A stretch of 14,645 bases of DNA from Candidatus Delongbacteria bacterium. Its GTDB lineage: Bacteria > Delongbacteria > UBA4055. Positions 1-7,195 of the stretch are shown here, one piece after another (the first letter of the stretch is position 1; each line of letters opens with the position of its first letter). The translations under genes and the position numbers were made by a program. Under the pieces are notes generated by a model. That model did no database searches and had not been told where the DNA came from. It saw only the letters and a program-made list of their open reading frames with translations. Location of the stretch: positions 1 to 14,645 of the forward strand of contig JAQICF010000080.1 in assembly GCA_027858795.1 (NCBI GenBank). The letters run 5' to 3'.

Positions 1-237
1 TATGAATCCCGTAGTGACAAGTGGAGAAAGAAAATTGATCACTTTATTGATAATACACCATATGGGAAACATAATGGTTTAACAGGACTTAACGGTTATT
101 TAGCTTTTTCATGTGAATACGTTAAGATCAGGGATGAGATATTTGAGACACTGGATATCAGAAGGATTTCTATAAATGTTTCCGACAGAAATTGGAATAA
201 GATCGAAGAACAAACATATACGTTTTTAAATATATAA
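1..237 (+). CDS. C-terminal fragment of an unrecognised protein (5' end outside window)
   Basis: The first frame is open from base 1 to a TAA at 235-237 and gives 78 residues; the start lies upstream of the window. I do not recognise the family. The visible part is mixed charged and aromatic (it begins YESRSDKWRKK and ends TYTFLNI), with no signal or membrane segment. It looks real because a second, decayed copy of its C-terminus lies at 1728-1811, about 85% identical over 62 bases and aligned in the same frame. Being next to defence-type genes, it could be a defence or mobile-element gene, but that is context only. Confidence 0.6.
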   Translation, partial: YESRSDKWRKKIDHFIDNTPYGKHNGLTGLNGYLAFSCEYVKIRDEIFETLDIRRISINVSDRNWNKIEEQTYTFLNI

Positions 238-345
238 AATATTTTCTAATTCTCCATTATTTTTATAATTGCATATTTTTCAATAGTTATGTTTATTATA
301 AAGAGAATAATTTGGACATATAGTACGGGTAAACTAGATGTGTAA

Positions 346-372
346 TTGACTGTATTTTAATAATAATATAAA
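346..372 (+). promoter_or_regulatory. Weak candidate promoter for the HEPN gene
   Basis: TTGACT at 346-351 and TATAAA at 367-372 are separated by 15 bases, shorter than the ideal 17. They lie 24 bases before the ATG at 397, which has a good ribosome site (AGGAG at 387-391). The region is so AT-rich that a chance match is possible. Confidence 0.25.
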
Positions 373-396
373 ACAAATTAGTAAATAGGAGTCATT

Positions 397-1659
397 ATGA
401 AGACAATTTTAAAAAAGTATAAGAAGGAGTTACCGAATCTTACTATTGAACCCCATAAGTACTACCATAAGTACCTAGATGGTGAAGAGGAGAAAGGAAC
501 AATATATTATATCTATGGATTTGAAGGTAATCCAGAAGTTCAATTTAGATTTGAAACGAAAGAAGAAGCAAACGAATTATTCAAGGTGGCTAAAAAAAAT
601 CCTTATGTATTCCCAGATTTTTTAGCAATAGAGTGTAATAATGTAATAGAAATATTACTTACAAATGTATCATTTCGCACTTCGTTGAAAATGATCGATA
701 TAGATGAGGATTCATTTAAGAAATTTTTTCAAATAAATATGCATTACTATAAAAATGATCTTAAAATCGAATTTGAGATGGGAAAAAACACCAAAAATAC
801 TCTACCAGCATTATTAAAGTTTCTTAGAGGCGCACGTAGATTTTCAAGAAGAGCTACAATATTGAAAATTTTTAATTACAATAAACCAACATTAGAAGGA
901 ATTGATAATGATGTTCGTAATATTATTAGTTCTGTACTATTTGACATTGAATATAGCTATGATATTGCACTAGAGACTATAAATATAGATGGCTTATCAA
1001 GAAGAGTAATTCGAAGAAGAAAAAAGAGAAATGAGTTACCACAAGAATCCATTGACTTAGTATATAAAAAATACATCCCTGAATTAATTCAATATTTCCA
1101 TACTGCTGAAAAAGTTGATTTTGCACCATTCAAATTTATTACATATTATCATATTTTGGAATATCATAGTGATAAAAGTGCTTATCGTGTTATTTCTGAT
1201 GAAGTAAAAAAATTATTATTGAAACCCGATTTTCATATAAAAACCAGTCTGTATATAAATCAAGCTATAAAAATCTTCAAAAAAGAAAATGAAAAGCACA
1301 CGACAGATAAAATTAAAATTGAAAGAGTATTAAGACAGTTTGTTGACAGAGAAGAATTGAAGAAAACACTTATTGGGTATGAGATTTTAGACCATTTTAA
1401 AAATGAAGCTACTTTAGATTGTACAAAACCACTGAAACTACCAGGTATTGATTTTGACAAAGATAGTAACTTTTATAATAATTTAACTAAAAGAATATAC
1501 TCTTTAAGGTGCTCAATAGTACATTCCAATCCAGATTTTGATGAATCGAAAGGTATACCTTTTATACCAAGTCCAAAAAACATAGAAATTTTACGTAATG
1601 AAATTGAAATGATCGCTGAAATTGCACGTAATGTAATTATTGATAGTAAAGAAGAATGA
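397..1659 (+). CDS. HEPN-domain protein, ApeA-like candidate defence RNase
   Basis: A 420-aa protein with start ATG and AGGAG five bases upstream. Near the C-terminus, at residues 371-376, it has RCSIVH, which fits the R-x4-6-H motif of HEPN ribonucleases. The context YSLRCSIVHSNPD and the helical tail resemble the HEPN domain at the end of ApeA-type anti-phage proteins, where R and H form the RNase site and activation shuts down the infected cell. The first ~200 residues are an unrecognised domain. A strongly basic stretch (RRVIRRRKKR, from about residue 202) could bind nucleic acid and joins it to a helical part that includes FITYYHILEYHSD near residue 245. It appears to be a single-gene unit. 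The HEPN call rests on motif and layout, not on a profile search; the N-terminal sensor role is inference. Confidence 0.6.
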   Translation: MKTILKKYKKELPNLTIEPHKYYHKYLDGEEEKGTIYYIYGFEGNPEVQFRFETKEEANELFKVAKKNPYVFPDFLAIECNNVIEILLTNVSFRTSLKMIDIDEDSFKKFFQINMHYYKNDLKIEFEMGKNTKNTLPALLKFLRGARRFSRRATILKIFNYNKPTLEGIDNDVRNIISSVLFDIEYSYDIALETINIDGLSRRVIRRRKKRNELPQESIDLVYKKYIPELIQYFHTAEKVDFAPFKFITYYHILEYHSDKSAYRVISDEVKKLLLKPDFHIKTSLYINQAIKIFKKENEKHTTDKIKIERVLRQFVDREELKKTLIGYEILDHFKNEATLDCTKPLKLPGIDFDKDSNFYNNLTKRIYSLRCSIVHSNPDFDESKGIPFIPSPKNIEILRNEIEMIAEIARNVIIDSKEE

Positions 1660-1727
1660 ACTATGCCTAACATTGGCAAAATGACTTGGTCTCCCTACTT
1701 GACTTACATTATCGCTTTTTGCTATGA

Positions 1728-1811
1728 CCGTTAGTTTATTCATGTGATTCCATTAAGATAAGGGATAAGATATTTGATTCACTGGATATCAAAAGGATTT
1801 CCTTCCTCTAA
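1728..1811 (+). pseudogene. Decayed duplicate of the C-terminus of the gene at 1-237
   Basis: Bases 1741-1802 match 111-172 with about 9 differences in 62. In the matching frame both read SC..(V/I)KIRD.IF..LDI.RIS, and this copy then stops at TAA 1809-1811; a TGA at 1725-1727 closes the frame upstream. Similarity fades before about 1727 and after 1803. It is a remnant, not a gene. The two copies bracket the HEPN gene, which suggests duplication or insertion at this spot. Confidence 0.7.
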
Positions 1812-1879
1812 CTTTTAATTCCTAAATTTAAAAATTGCAATTACTTTAATGATAAATTACATTAAAATATTCTAAATGC

Positions 1880-1914
1880 TAATGAAGCGACTAAAAAAAA
1901 CATAATGAAGCGAC
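1880..1914 (+). repeat. Two 12-bp direct repeats upstream of the ABC-3C operon
   Basis: TAATGAAGCGAC occurs at 1880-1891 and again at 1903-1914, identical, with starts 23 bases apart (about two helical turns) and an A-rich spacer. The second copy covers the place where a -35 box would lie for the TATAAT at 1927-1932. This layout fits an operator or activator site that controls the operon; the binding protein is unknown. Confidence 0.6.
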
Positions 1915-1932
1915 AAATGGGATAACTATAAT
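1903..1932 (+). promoter_or_regulatory. Candidate promoter of the ABC-3C operon: TATAAT without a -35 box
   Basis: A perfect TATAAT lies at 1927-1932, 62 bases before the GTG start at 1995. The expected -35 position (about 1904-1909) reads AATGAA, unlike TTGACA, and lies inside the second 12-bp repeat. A poor -35 under a repeated site is typical of activator-dependent or tightly controlled promoters. Apart from this and the decayed copy at 1728-1811, the gene-free stretch 1660-1994 shows nothing I can name. Confidence 0.45.
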
Positions 1933-1994
1933 TTGGTGATAAATAAAATAATTCGTAAATCAGGTTGTTGGAAACAATAATTAAAGGAGGTAAA

Positions 1995-2420
1995 GTGAGA
2001 AACTATACAAAAAACGAATTAGCTAAAGTGATTAGGAAAATCATTGAAAAATACTATAATAACACAGAATATTTTTATTCACAATTTAAAGGCAATATCA
2101 ATAGAAAAGTTAAATCATTAAACCTTGAAGATCTTACAGTTTCTGAATTGAAGGAGAAAGGTTTAAGAATTGCGCAAGGTGTAATAGATGATTTGAAACG
2201 AATTACTATTAATAATATTGAAAAGAGATTATCAAAAGAAATTGTTAAGGAATCTTTAACAACAGGGATAGATTTAAATGAAAAAATCGATTATTTTAAG
2301 ATCGCTGCAAAAGAAAGAGTTAAAGAGCTGTTGGACGCACAATATAAAGATCATAAAAGGCAAATAGCTAAGATAAATAGAAAAATGAATGCAATAATGA
2401 ACAAAAAGCGAAATAAATAA
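1995..2420 (+). CDS. Unknown 141-aa basic helical protein, first gene of the ABC-3C operon
   Basis: I chose GTG at 1995 over an upstream TTG at 1965 because a near-perfect ribosome site, AAAGGAGG at 1983-1990, sits four bases before it. The 141-aa product is rich in K, E, I and N and appears helical throughout. It has no cysteine and ends in a strongly basic tail (KINRKMNAIMNKKRNK). I see no signal peptide, membrane segment, or clear helix-turn-helix. The gene ends 43 bases before the ABC-3C effector and is on the same strand downstream of the only good promoter, so it is probably co-transcribed. It could be a nucleic-acid-binding accessory, a regulator or an inhibitor of the system. I do not know the family, and it is not one of the three standard ABC-3C parts. 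Confidence 0.7.
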   Translation: MRNYTKNELAKVIRKIIEKYYNNTEYFYSQFKGNINRKVKSLNLEDLTVSELKEKGLRIAQGVIDDLKRITINNIEKRLSKEIVKESLTTGIDLNEKIDYFKIAAKERVKELLDAQYKDHKRQIAKINRKMNAIMNKKRNK

Positions 2421-2463
2421 ACTAATTACGAGTATAAAATGGAACAAAGATGGTTTTAAAACT

Positions 2464-3411
2464 ATGACAAGAGATGAGAGATATATAGCAAGATTGATTT
2501 TTAAGAATAAAGTTTATGAGTGTGATAAACAGGCTTATGAGGATTTGTTCGTAAAAGTAATGCAAAATGCAAATCCGAATTTTCTACCAGTAAAACCACA
2601 AGGACGATATGGTGATAGAAAAAATGATGGATTTGACAAAATTACAGGTAAGTATTACCAAGTTTATGCACCAGAAGATTTACCTTCGAAAGAAGGTAAG
2701 TCTATTGAAAAACTTAATACAGATTTTACGGGTCTTTTTAAATATTGGTCTGAGCGAGGGTTCACTATAAAAGAATTTTATTATGTTGTAAATGATAAAT
2801 ATAAAGGTATCTATCCAACTTTGATAGCTGATGTTTTTAATATCTCTGAAAGAAATAAAATAAAGGCAGAGTTAATTAGAAGCAAAAATTTAGAAGAAAT
2901 ATTCTTATCATTGGATGAAGATAAAATAATTGATATTATTGGAGGTTTTCTCCCTGACCCATTAGCGATACAAGAACCGGACTATGATATCATGAGTGAA
3001 GTTGTCAAATATATTTTAACTTTTGAAGTGAATGAAACAGTTGAAGATATACCAGATGATCCTAACTTTGAAACGAAAATTATTTTTAATTCGTTAAGTA
3101 AATCAGTTAGTGAATATCTGAATGCAGGTAGACGTCAGAATTATGTAATAAAGGAGTATTTTAACTTAAATAGTGATTTTGTTAAAAATGAATTGAGAAT
3201 ACGATTTAATAGTGTTTACAAAGAAGGATTAATAGAAATTCCAAACAGTAATACAAAAAATGATGAATTGTTCTTCTATATATTGAGGCAAGTTAGTCCA
3301 TATAGTAAATTGGGCGTTCATAATGCTGTTTATATACTAATGGCTTATTATTTTGAATATTGTGATATTTATGAAACTCCCGAATTAACAAATATTGGAT
3401 TATTCAAATGA
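2464..3411 (+). CDS. ABC-3C system effector with nuclease-like N-terminal domain
   Basis: A 315-aa protein. The N-terminal ~75 residues contain E26, then QGRYGDRKNDGFD (46-58) and YYQVYAPED (64-72). This fits the E...D...Q-x-K/Y layout of restriction-endonuclease-like folds, with E26, D51 or D55, and Q66-x-Y68 as candidate site residues; tyrosine stands where lysine is usual, so activity is uncertain. The remaining ~240 residues are helical and probably form the C-terminal domain that marks ABC-3C effectors and links them to the middle component and ATPase. Its TGA overlaps the ATG of the next gene by four bases (ATGA), so the two are translationally coupled. No good ribosome site precedes ATG 2464, and no better in-frame start is present. 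In known ABC-3C sets this subunit is thought to deliver the toxic activity. Confidence 0.65.
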   Translation: MTRDERYIARLIFKNKVYECDKQAYEDLFVKVMQNANPNFLPVKPQGRYGDRKNDGFDKITGKYYQVYAPEDLPSKEGKSIEKLNTDFTGLFKYWSERGFTIKEFYYVVNDKYKGIYPTLIADVFNISERNKIKAELIRSKNLEEIFLSLDEDKIIDIIGGFLPDPLAIQEPDYDIMSEVVKYILTFEVNETVEDIPDDPNFETKIIFNSLSKSVSEYLNAGRRQNYVIKEYFNLNSDFVKNELRIRFNSVYKEGLIEIPNSNTKNDELFFYILRQVSPYSKLGVHNAVYILMAYYFEYCDIYETPELTNIGLFK

Positions 3412-3653
3412 TATTGCCAAGTAAGCATATTAGTTTGTCAGAATCTTTTTTTGGATTAGGTGGAATACTTCTTGGATTCTTGAAAACACCATTAACAGTG
3501 GATGAAATCTTTAATAAATACTACAAAATAAACAATACAAAGAAGTTTCCAGCTCACCATAATTTTGATAATGTAATTCTTGCATTAGATTATTTATTTA
3601 TAGTTGGTGCAATTGATCTTAATGAAGAAGGGAAAATAAAGCTATGCAATTAA
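3408..3653 (+). CDS. ABC-3C middle component, MC6-like
   Basis: An 81-aa protein beginning MILPSKHISLSESFFGLGG, with a C-terminal part that includes NVILALDYLFIVGAIDLNEE. Both match my memory of the small middle component family ABC-3C_MC6, which opens with (L/I)LP.KH and ends with a winged-helix-like LALD.LY..GAI. The middle component bridges the ABC ATPase and the effector. It overlaps the effector gene by 4 bases and the ATPase gene by 10, the usual packing for these systems. Its small size and position between the two large genes make alternative assignments unlikely, but no profile search was done. Confidence 0.75.
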   Translation: MILPSKHISLSESFFGLGGILLGFLKTPLTVDEIFNKYYKINNTKKFPAHHNFDNVILALDYLFIVGAIDLNEEGKIKLCN

Positions 3654-5377
3654 TTGAACTGAGAGCGAACAAAGAATCTTTCAATACTGTAACTTTCAAT
3701 GCAGATTCAGTTTCTATTATTGCTGCGGTAAAACAAACTGCTGAGAGAAGAAAAACTTTCAATAGTGTTGGAAAATCTTTAACAATTGCATTAATTCACT
3801 TTTGTCTTGCATCTAAAGCTAATATAGAATTTGAAGAAAAGCTAAAAGGTTGGGAATTTGAACTTGATTTTGTAATTAATAAAAAAATGTTTACATCAAA
3901 AAGGGATACTAAGAATCAATCATATATATATCTTAATGATAAGAAACTTTACCTTGATAAATTCAGGAAGGAATTGGAGAACAAACTCTTCGAGATTCCT
4001 GAGAATTCTAAATACATAACTTTTAGAGGATTGATATCTAGATTTATTAGACCTTATAAGTATAGTTATGTTAAATATGATAAATATGTAAAAAGTGAAG
4101 ATAAGAATATATCCGAATCTGTAAATAATGCTTTTCTTCTAGGATTAGATATTAATAAAATTTTCAAAAAAACAAATTTAAAAAACTCTTTAGATAAAAT
4201 TGAACAACAAAAAAAGAATATTGAAAAGGATGAAATATTAAAAACATATTTTGAGGCAGATGATTCAGAGGAAGATATCGATATTAAAATTGTCGAGTTG
4301 GAAACTTCCTTTAAAAGATTAGAACTTAATCTTTCACAATTTAAAATAGCTGAAGACTATACTCAAATAAAAAGTGATGCAGATGCAATTTCATCAGAAT
4401 TAAGAAAAATAAAAAATAGAGCCACAAAATATGAAATTGCGTTAAAGAATATTGATAGAAGTTTAGATATAAAACCTGACATATCTAAGCAAAAGATCAA
4501 GAAACTGTATTCCGAAGCGAGATTACAATTATCTGACATGGTGACTAAAAGATTGGATGAGCTTGAAAATTTTAATAAAAAAATAATTTCTAACAGATCT
4601 AAGCGACTATTGGAAGACAAAAAAAAGTTCGAAAGTCAACTTTTAGATATAAATGCTAATATTAAAACTCTAGCAAAAAGAGAAGATGAGAAATTGCAAT
4701 ACTTGAATGCTCATGGGGCTTTAGAAGAATTTACGATGCTAAATAAGAAATTAGCTGATACAGATATAAAATTAAATAAATTAACTCAATTTAAAAAACT
4801 TAAAGGTGAGTATGAAGACAAAATTGAAGGATATAATAAAGATTTTATTGATGAAAAAATAAGTACAAGAAAATATTTGAATTCGATTAAGGCAATAACT
4901 GATAAAAACATTTTAAAATTCAAATCTATAGTTGAGCTTTTTTATGATGATAAGAAATGTGGTATTACGATAAACAATAATGATAAGATAAATAAAATAC
5001 GATTTGATATAAATGCAAAAATTGCTGATGATGCTGGTGATTCCGTAAATGAAGTTAAAATATTTTGTTATGACTGGACAATACTAACGTCCCAAAATAA
5101 TCATGTAGTTAAGTATTTATTTCATGATAGTCGTATACTTGATGGAATGGATCCAAGGCAAATAAGTACATTGCTCTCATTCGTAAATAAGGAATGTAAA
5201 AACGGATTTCAATATATTATTTCATTGAACCAAAATATTATTGAAAGTTTGAAAGCAGAAATGACTGAGGATGAATTCGAAAAATATATTACTGATAAAA
5301 TTGTACTAGAATTAAGTGATAAATCAGACGAGGAAAAATTATTGGGAATTCAAGTCGATTTAAACTATGAATTATAA
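3644..5377 (+). CDS. ABC-3C ATPase, DUF2326-type SMC/Rad50-like
   Basis: A 577-aa protein with split ATPase ends around a long coiled coil. The N-terminus carries NSVGKSLTIALIHFCL, a P-loop with G43-K44-S45 in which the first glycine of the classic GxxxxGKS is replaced (T38). Residues ~180-450 are rich in K, E, L and I and form the coiled-coil arm. The C-terminus contains YLFHDSRILDGMDPRQ (from residue 491), matching the HDSR.FDG.D.RQ block of DUF2326 proteins; D495 lies at the Walker B position and DGMD at the D-loop. In ABC-3C systems this ATPase senses or remodels nucleic acid or its protein partners and licenses the effector. It overlaps the middle component by 10 bases. A Lamassu-like or RecF-like reading is less likely given the MC6 neighbour. 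Confidence 0.8.
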   Translation: MQLIELRANKESFNTVTFNADSVSIIAAVKQTAERRKTFNSVGKSLTIALIHFCLASKANIEFEEKLKGWEFELDFVINKKMFTSKRDTKNQSYIYLNDKKLYLDKFRKELENKLFEIPENSKYITFRGLISRFIRPYKYSYVKYDKYVKSEDKNISESVNNAFLLGLDINKIFKKTNLKNSLDKIEQQKKNIEKDEILKTYFEADDSEEDIDIKIVELETSFKRLELNLSQFKIAEDYTQIKSDADAISSELRKIKNRATKYEIALKNIDRSLDIKPDISKQKIKKLYSEARLQLSDMVTKRLDELENFNKKIISNRSKRLLEDKKKFESQLLDINANIKTLAKREDEKLQYLNAHGALEEFTMLNKKLADTDIKLNKLTQFKKLKGEYEDKIEGYNKDFIDEKISTRKYLNSIKAITDKNILKFKSIVELFYDDKKCGITINNNDKINKIRFDINAKIADDAGDSVNEVKIFCYDWTILTSQNNHVVKYLFHDSRILDGMDPRQISTLLSFVNKECKNGFQYIISLNQNIIESLKAEMTEDEFEKYITDKIVLELSDKSDEEKLLGIQVDLNYEL

Positions 5378-5398
5378 AAAATATACAAGTATTTTTTT
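5377..5398 (+). terminator. Weak candidate terminator after the ABC-3C operon
   Basis: AAAAATA (5377-5383) can pair with TATTTTT (5390-5396) around a six-base loop and is followed by more T. The stem is all A-T and therefore weak, but it lies directly at the operon's end. Confidence 0.3.
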
Positions 5399-5513
5399 CT
5401 ATAATATGTGAAATGGGTCTCGAGCTTTTATTCTTACCTACTAATTTGATTACCTTGTATGATTACTTACCGTAAATGTAATTCTAAAGTAGTTGCCAAG
5501 AGAGGAAATTAAA

Positions 5514-6389
5514 ATGTCTTATACCGAAAATGATGCTGTCTTAGAAGGATGTTTGTCATCATTATTACATGAACATGAATTGGATAAATGCAAACAATTG
5601 TACAAAATATTCTTGTTTGTAGAAGGTGATACTGAGGAAGCAGTCTTGCCTGATATGATACATGAAGCTGGTTATGATTTAGAGGAGAATAGTATTGAGA
5701 TTGCAAATTATAATGGTGTTTCGAATTTAATACATTCGATAAGGCTATTAAGAAAAACTCTGAATTATAGATCACCAATAATAGTTACAATTGACAATGA
5801 TGATGCAGGTTTTAAAGAATATAATAGACTCATTTCGCAAACTGATTTATTAGGTTCGTTAGAACCAGTTTATTTCTATAAATTGCCAACTTCAAAAACT
5901 AAAATTGATTACACTACCCATAAAGGTGGTTCATTCGAAGAGATTTTTGAAATGGATTGTTTTTTAGAAGCGATTTTAAAACTAGAAGGTATACCAGCTG
6001 AGCTAATACAGGATAAGGAAATAATTAAAAAAGATTTTGTGAGAAATATATCATGGGTAACACAAATAAAGAAAATTCTTAATAGCTATGGATATAAACG
6101 TGATATAGATAAAATATCACTAGGGCAATGGATGGATTGTATTAAAATTTCTATTCCTCAAGATATACTGGATCTTGCTGAGTTGATCAAAGAAGTTAGA
6201 GAAAAGTATCCAGTAAAATTAATAGGTGAAGATTTTGAGTATCCAGATTGGTTAATAAATAGAAGTAGTCCAGCAAGTTCGTTGGTTGGAAAGAAAAAAG
6301 GAACCCCATGCTCAAACTCACCACTCACAAAGCTCCAGAAATCAATGACTCTTTATGGAAAGATTTTAACGTTTTTACGAATAAGTTAA
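5514..6389 (+). CDS. Stand-alone TOPRIM-domain protein with altered C-terminus
   Basis: ATG 5514 is chosen because GAGGA lies about eight bases upstream; a TTG at 5493 is in frame but has no site. The 291-aa product has the TOPRIM pattern: LFVEGDTEEA with E37, and IVTIDNDDAGF with D94, D96 and D97. These acids bind metal in OLD-family nucleases, primases and topoisomerases. No ATPase domain is present, so it resembles the nuclease half of OLD/Gabija-type proteins acting alone. It may also serve an ATPase in trans; the ABC-3C ATPase 136 bases upstream is the nearest. The last ~30 codons, from about 6300, run out of frame through the duplicated segment 6308-6508, so the original C-terminus was probably replaced. 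Function is inferred from the motif only. Confidence 0.65.
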   Translation: MSYTENDAVLEGCLSSLLHEHELDKCKQLYKIFLFVEGDTEEAVLPDMIHEAGYDLEENSIEIANYNGVSNLIHSIRLLRKTLNYRSPIIVTIDNDDAGFKEYNRLISQTDLLGSLEPVYFYKLPTSKTKIDYTTHKGGSFEEIFEMDCFLEAILKLEGIPAELIQDKEIIKKDFVRNISWVTQIKKILNSYGYKRDIDKISLGQWMDCIKISIPQDILDLAELIKEVREKYPVKLIGEDFEYPDWLINRSSPASSLVGKKKGTPCSNSPLTKLQKSMTLYGKILTFLRIS

Positions 6390-6511
6390 ACTCTACAGAT
6401 AAGAGTTTAGAAAAATTCAAAGAAGAAATGATCGAATTTGCACGAATAAGAGAGAATTTTTCATTTTCTTTTGTAACAGGAAATGACCAGATCATCGCAG
6501 TTATTCATTAA
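6308..6511 (+). pseudogene. Truncated duplicate (copy A) of the small gene at 7196-7507
   Basis: The 67-codon frame starts ATG 6308 and encodes MLKLTTHKAPEINDSLWKDF.., nearly identical to residues 1-67 of the gene at 7196. I count about 17 differences in 201 bases (about 91% identity), many of them silent. Homology stops at AVIH and a TAA follows at once, losing the last third of the protein. AAGGA at 6298-6302 is well placed, so it might still be translated, but it overlaps the end of the TOPRIM gene in another frame. A truncated copy is the simplest reading. Confidence 0.7.
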
Positions 6512-6559
6512 AATTAAACAGATTACCCCCAATGATGTAAAAGAACACCATGAATGTAG

Positions 6560-6581
6560 GGGAAGGTTCCCACACCTTCCC
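6560..6581. repeat. GTAGGGG-type palindromic hairpin in intergenic DNA
   Basis: GGGAAGGT (6560-6567) and ACCTTCCC (6574-6581) form a perfect 8-bp stem with loop TCCCAC. No T-run follows. The left flank GTAGGG is shared with the hairpins at 13822 (plus strand) and 13905 (minus strand), suggesting one dispersed palindrome family. Confidence 0.55.
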
Positions 6582-6603
6582 GTAAGCGAGTCCCATTCCT
6601 AAG

Positions 6604-6615
6604 TTTCGTACGAAA
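6604..6615. promoter_or_regulatory. 12-bp perfect palindrome upstream of the KilA-N gene
   Basis: TTTCGTACGAAA reads the same on both strands and lies about 110 bases before ATG 6725. It could be a dimer-binding site; no matching regulator is known here. Confidence 0.3.
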
Positions 6616-6724
6616 AAAGAAAAACATTCAAAAATAAATATCATGTTTTTAGCAAAAGGTCACTATTTGACACTTTGGCCTTTGTATCTTCCTAAAAGAC
6701 ACTAAAATTTAGGAGAATAAGGTA

Positions 6725-7030
6725 ATGAAAAACAAAAGAATAAATGTGCAAGGTACTGAGGTAAGGATTTTTATTTATGCGAACGAAGAATATATTTCTT
6801 TAACTGATATAGCTAAATATCGCAACACTTCCGAACCTTTCTCGATTTTAAACAACTGGTTACGAAGTAGAAATGTCATAGAATTCTTAGGTTTATGGGA
6901 AAAATTACATAATCCAAATTTTAAACCTATCGAATTCGAGAGGTTTAGAAATGAAGCAGGTAGTAATTATTTTGTATTATCACCTAAAAGATGGATCAGC
7001 ACTACAAATTCAATTGGTAAGTTCATGTAA
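6725..7030 (+). pseudogene. KilA-N domain protein, C-terminally truncated
   Basis: 101 codons from ATG 6725 with AGGAG at 6711-6715. The sequence contains EYISLTDIAKY, NWLRSRNVIEFLGLWE and NPNFKPIEFERFRNEAG, the hallmark blocks of the KilA-N DNA-binding domain found in phage and mobile-element proteins. Family members are usually ~250-280 aa and continue after the W(I)..TN.IG block with a conserved G-Y-G-G-rich part. Here the frame ends right after TTNSIGKFM, and I find no continuation in other frames before 7196. The DNA-binding half may still fold, but the gene is most likely broken. It sits between the two copies of the small repeated gene. Confidence 0.7.
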
Positions 7031-7033
7031 TTT

Positions 7034-7052
7034 GTGTCAGCATTGCTGACAC
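7034..7052 (+). terminator. Hairpin after the truncated KilA-N gene
   Basis: GTGTCAGC (7034-7041), loop ATT, then GCTGACAC (7045-7052) form a perfect 8-bp stem four bases after the stop codon. The tail TTTCTCATTGTCTTT is only moderately T-rich, so it is a possible weak terminator. Confidence 0.5.
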
Positions 7053-7195
7053 TTTCTCATTGTCTTTATAAGTTTTGCTTGAATAATGAAAAAATACAAT
7101 TGTCAAATAAATCTTGTAAGTTCTGGAAATGCTAAGTAAATTAAATACTTCGAAGATGACTTAAGCTATTATTGCAGAAAGGACATCCTATACCC

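Noticed and set aside
1880..1914. Two direct repeats with a short spacer as a mini-CRISPR
   Set aside because: Units are only 12 bp with an 11-bp A-rich spacer, only two copies exist, and no cas genes are nearby.
1965..1994. TTG start for the 141-aa gene
   Set aside because: AAAGGAGG lies inside this stretch, correctly placed for GTG 1995.
1660..1994. Small RNA or tRNA gene
   Set aside because: No cloverleaf or strong hairpin with a T-run; the stretch holds only the decayed copy, repeats and a promoter.
3644..5377. Lamassu or Rad50/RecF-type system
   Set aside because: The HDSR.LDG.D.RQ block of DUF2326 and the MC6-like neighbour fit ABC-3C better; no LmuA/LmuC-like partner is seen.
5509..5778. 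Minus-strand 89-codon frame within the TOPRIM gene
   Set aside because: It is antisense to a motif-bearing gene, has a biased composition, and no ribosome site or family resemblance.
6512..7195. Insertion sequence between the two gene copies
   Set aside because: No transposase and no terminal inverted repeats; only a truncated KilA-N gene and hairpins are present.
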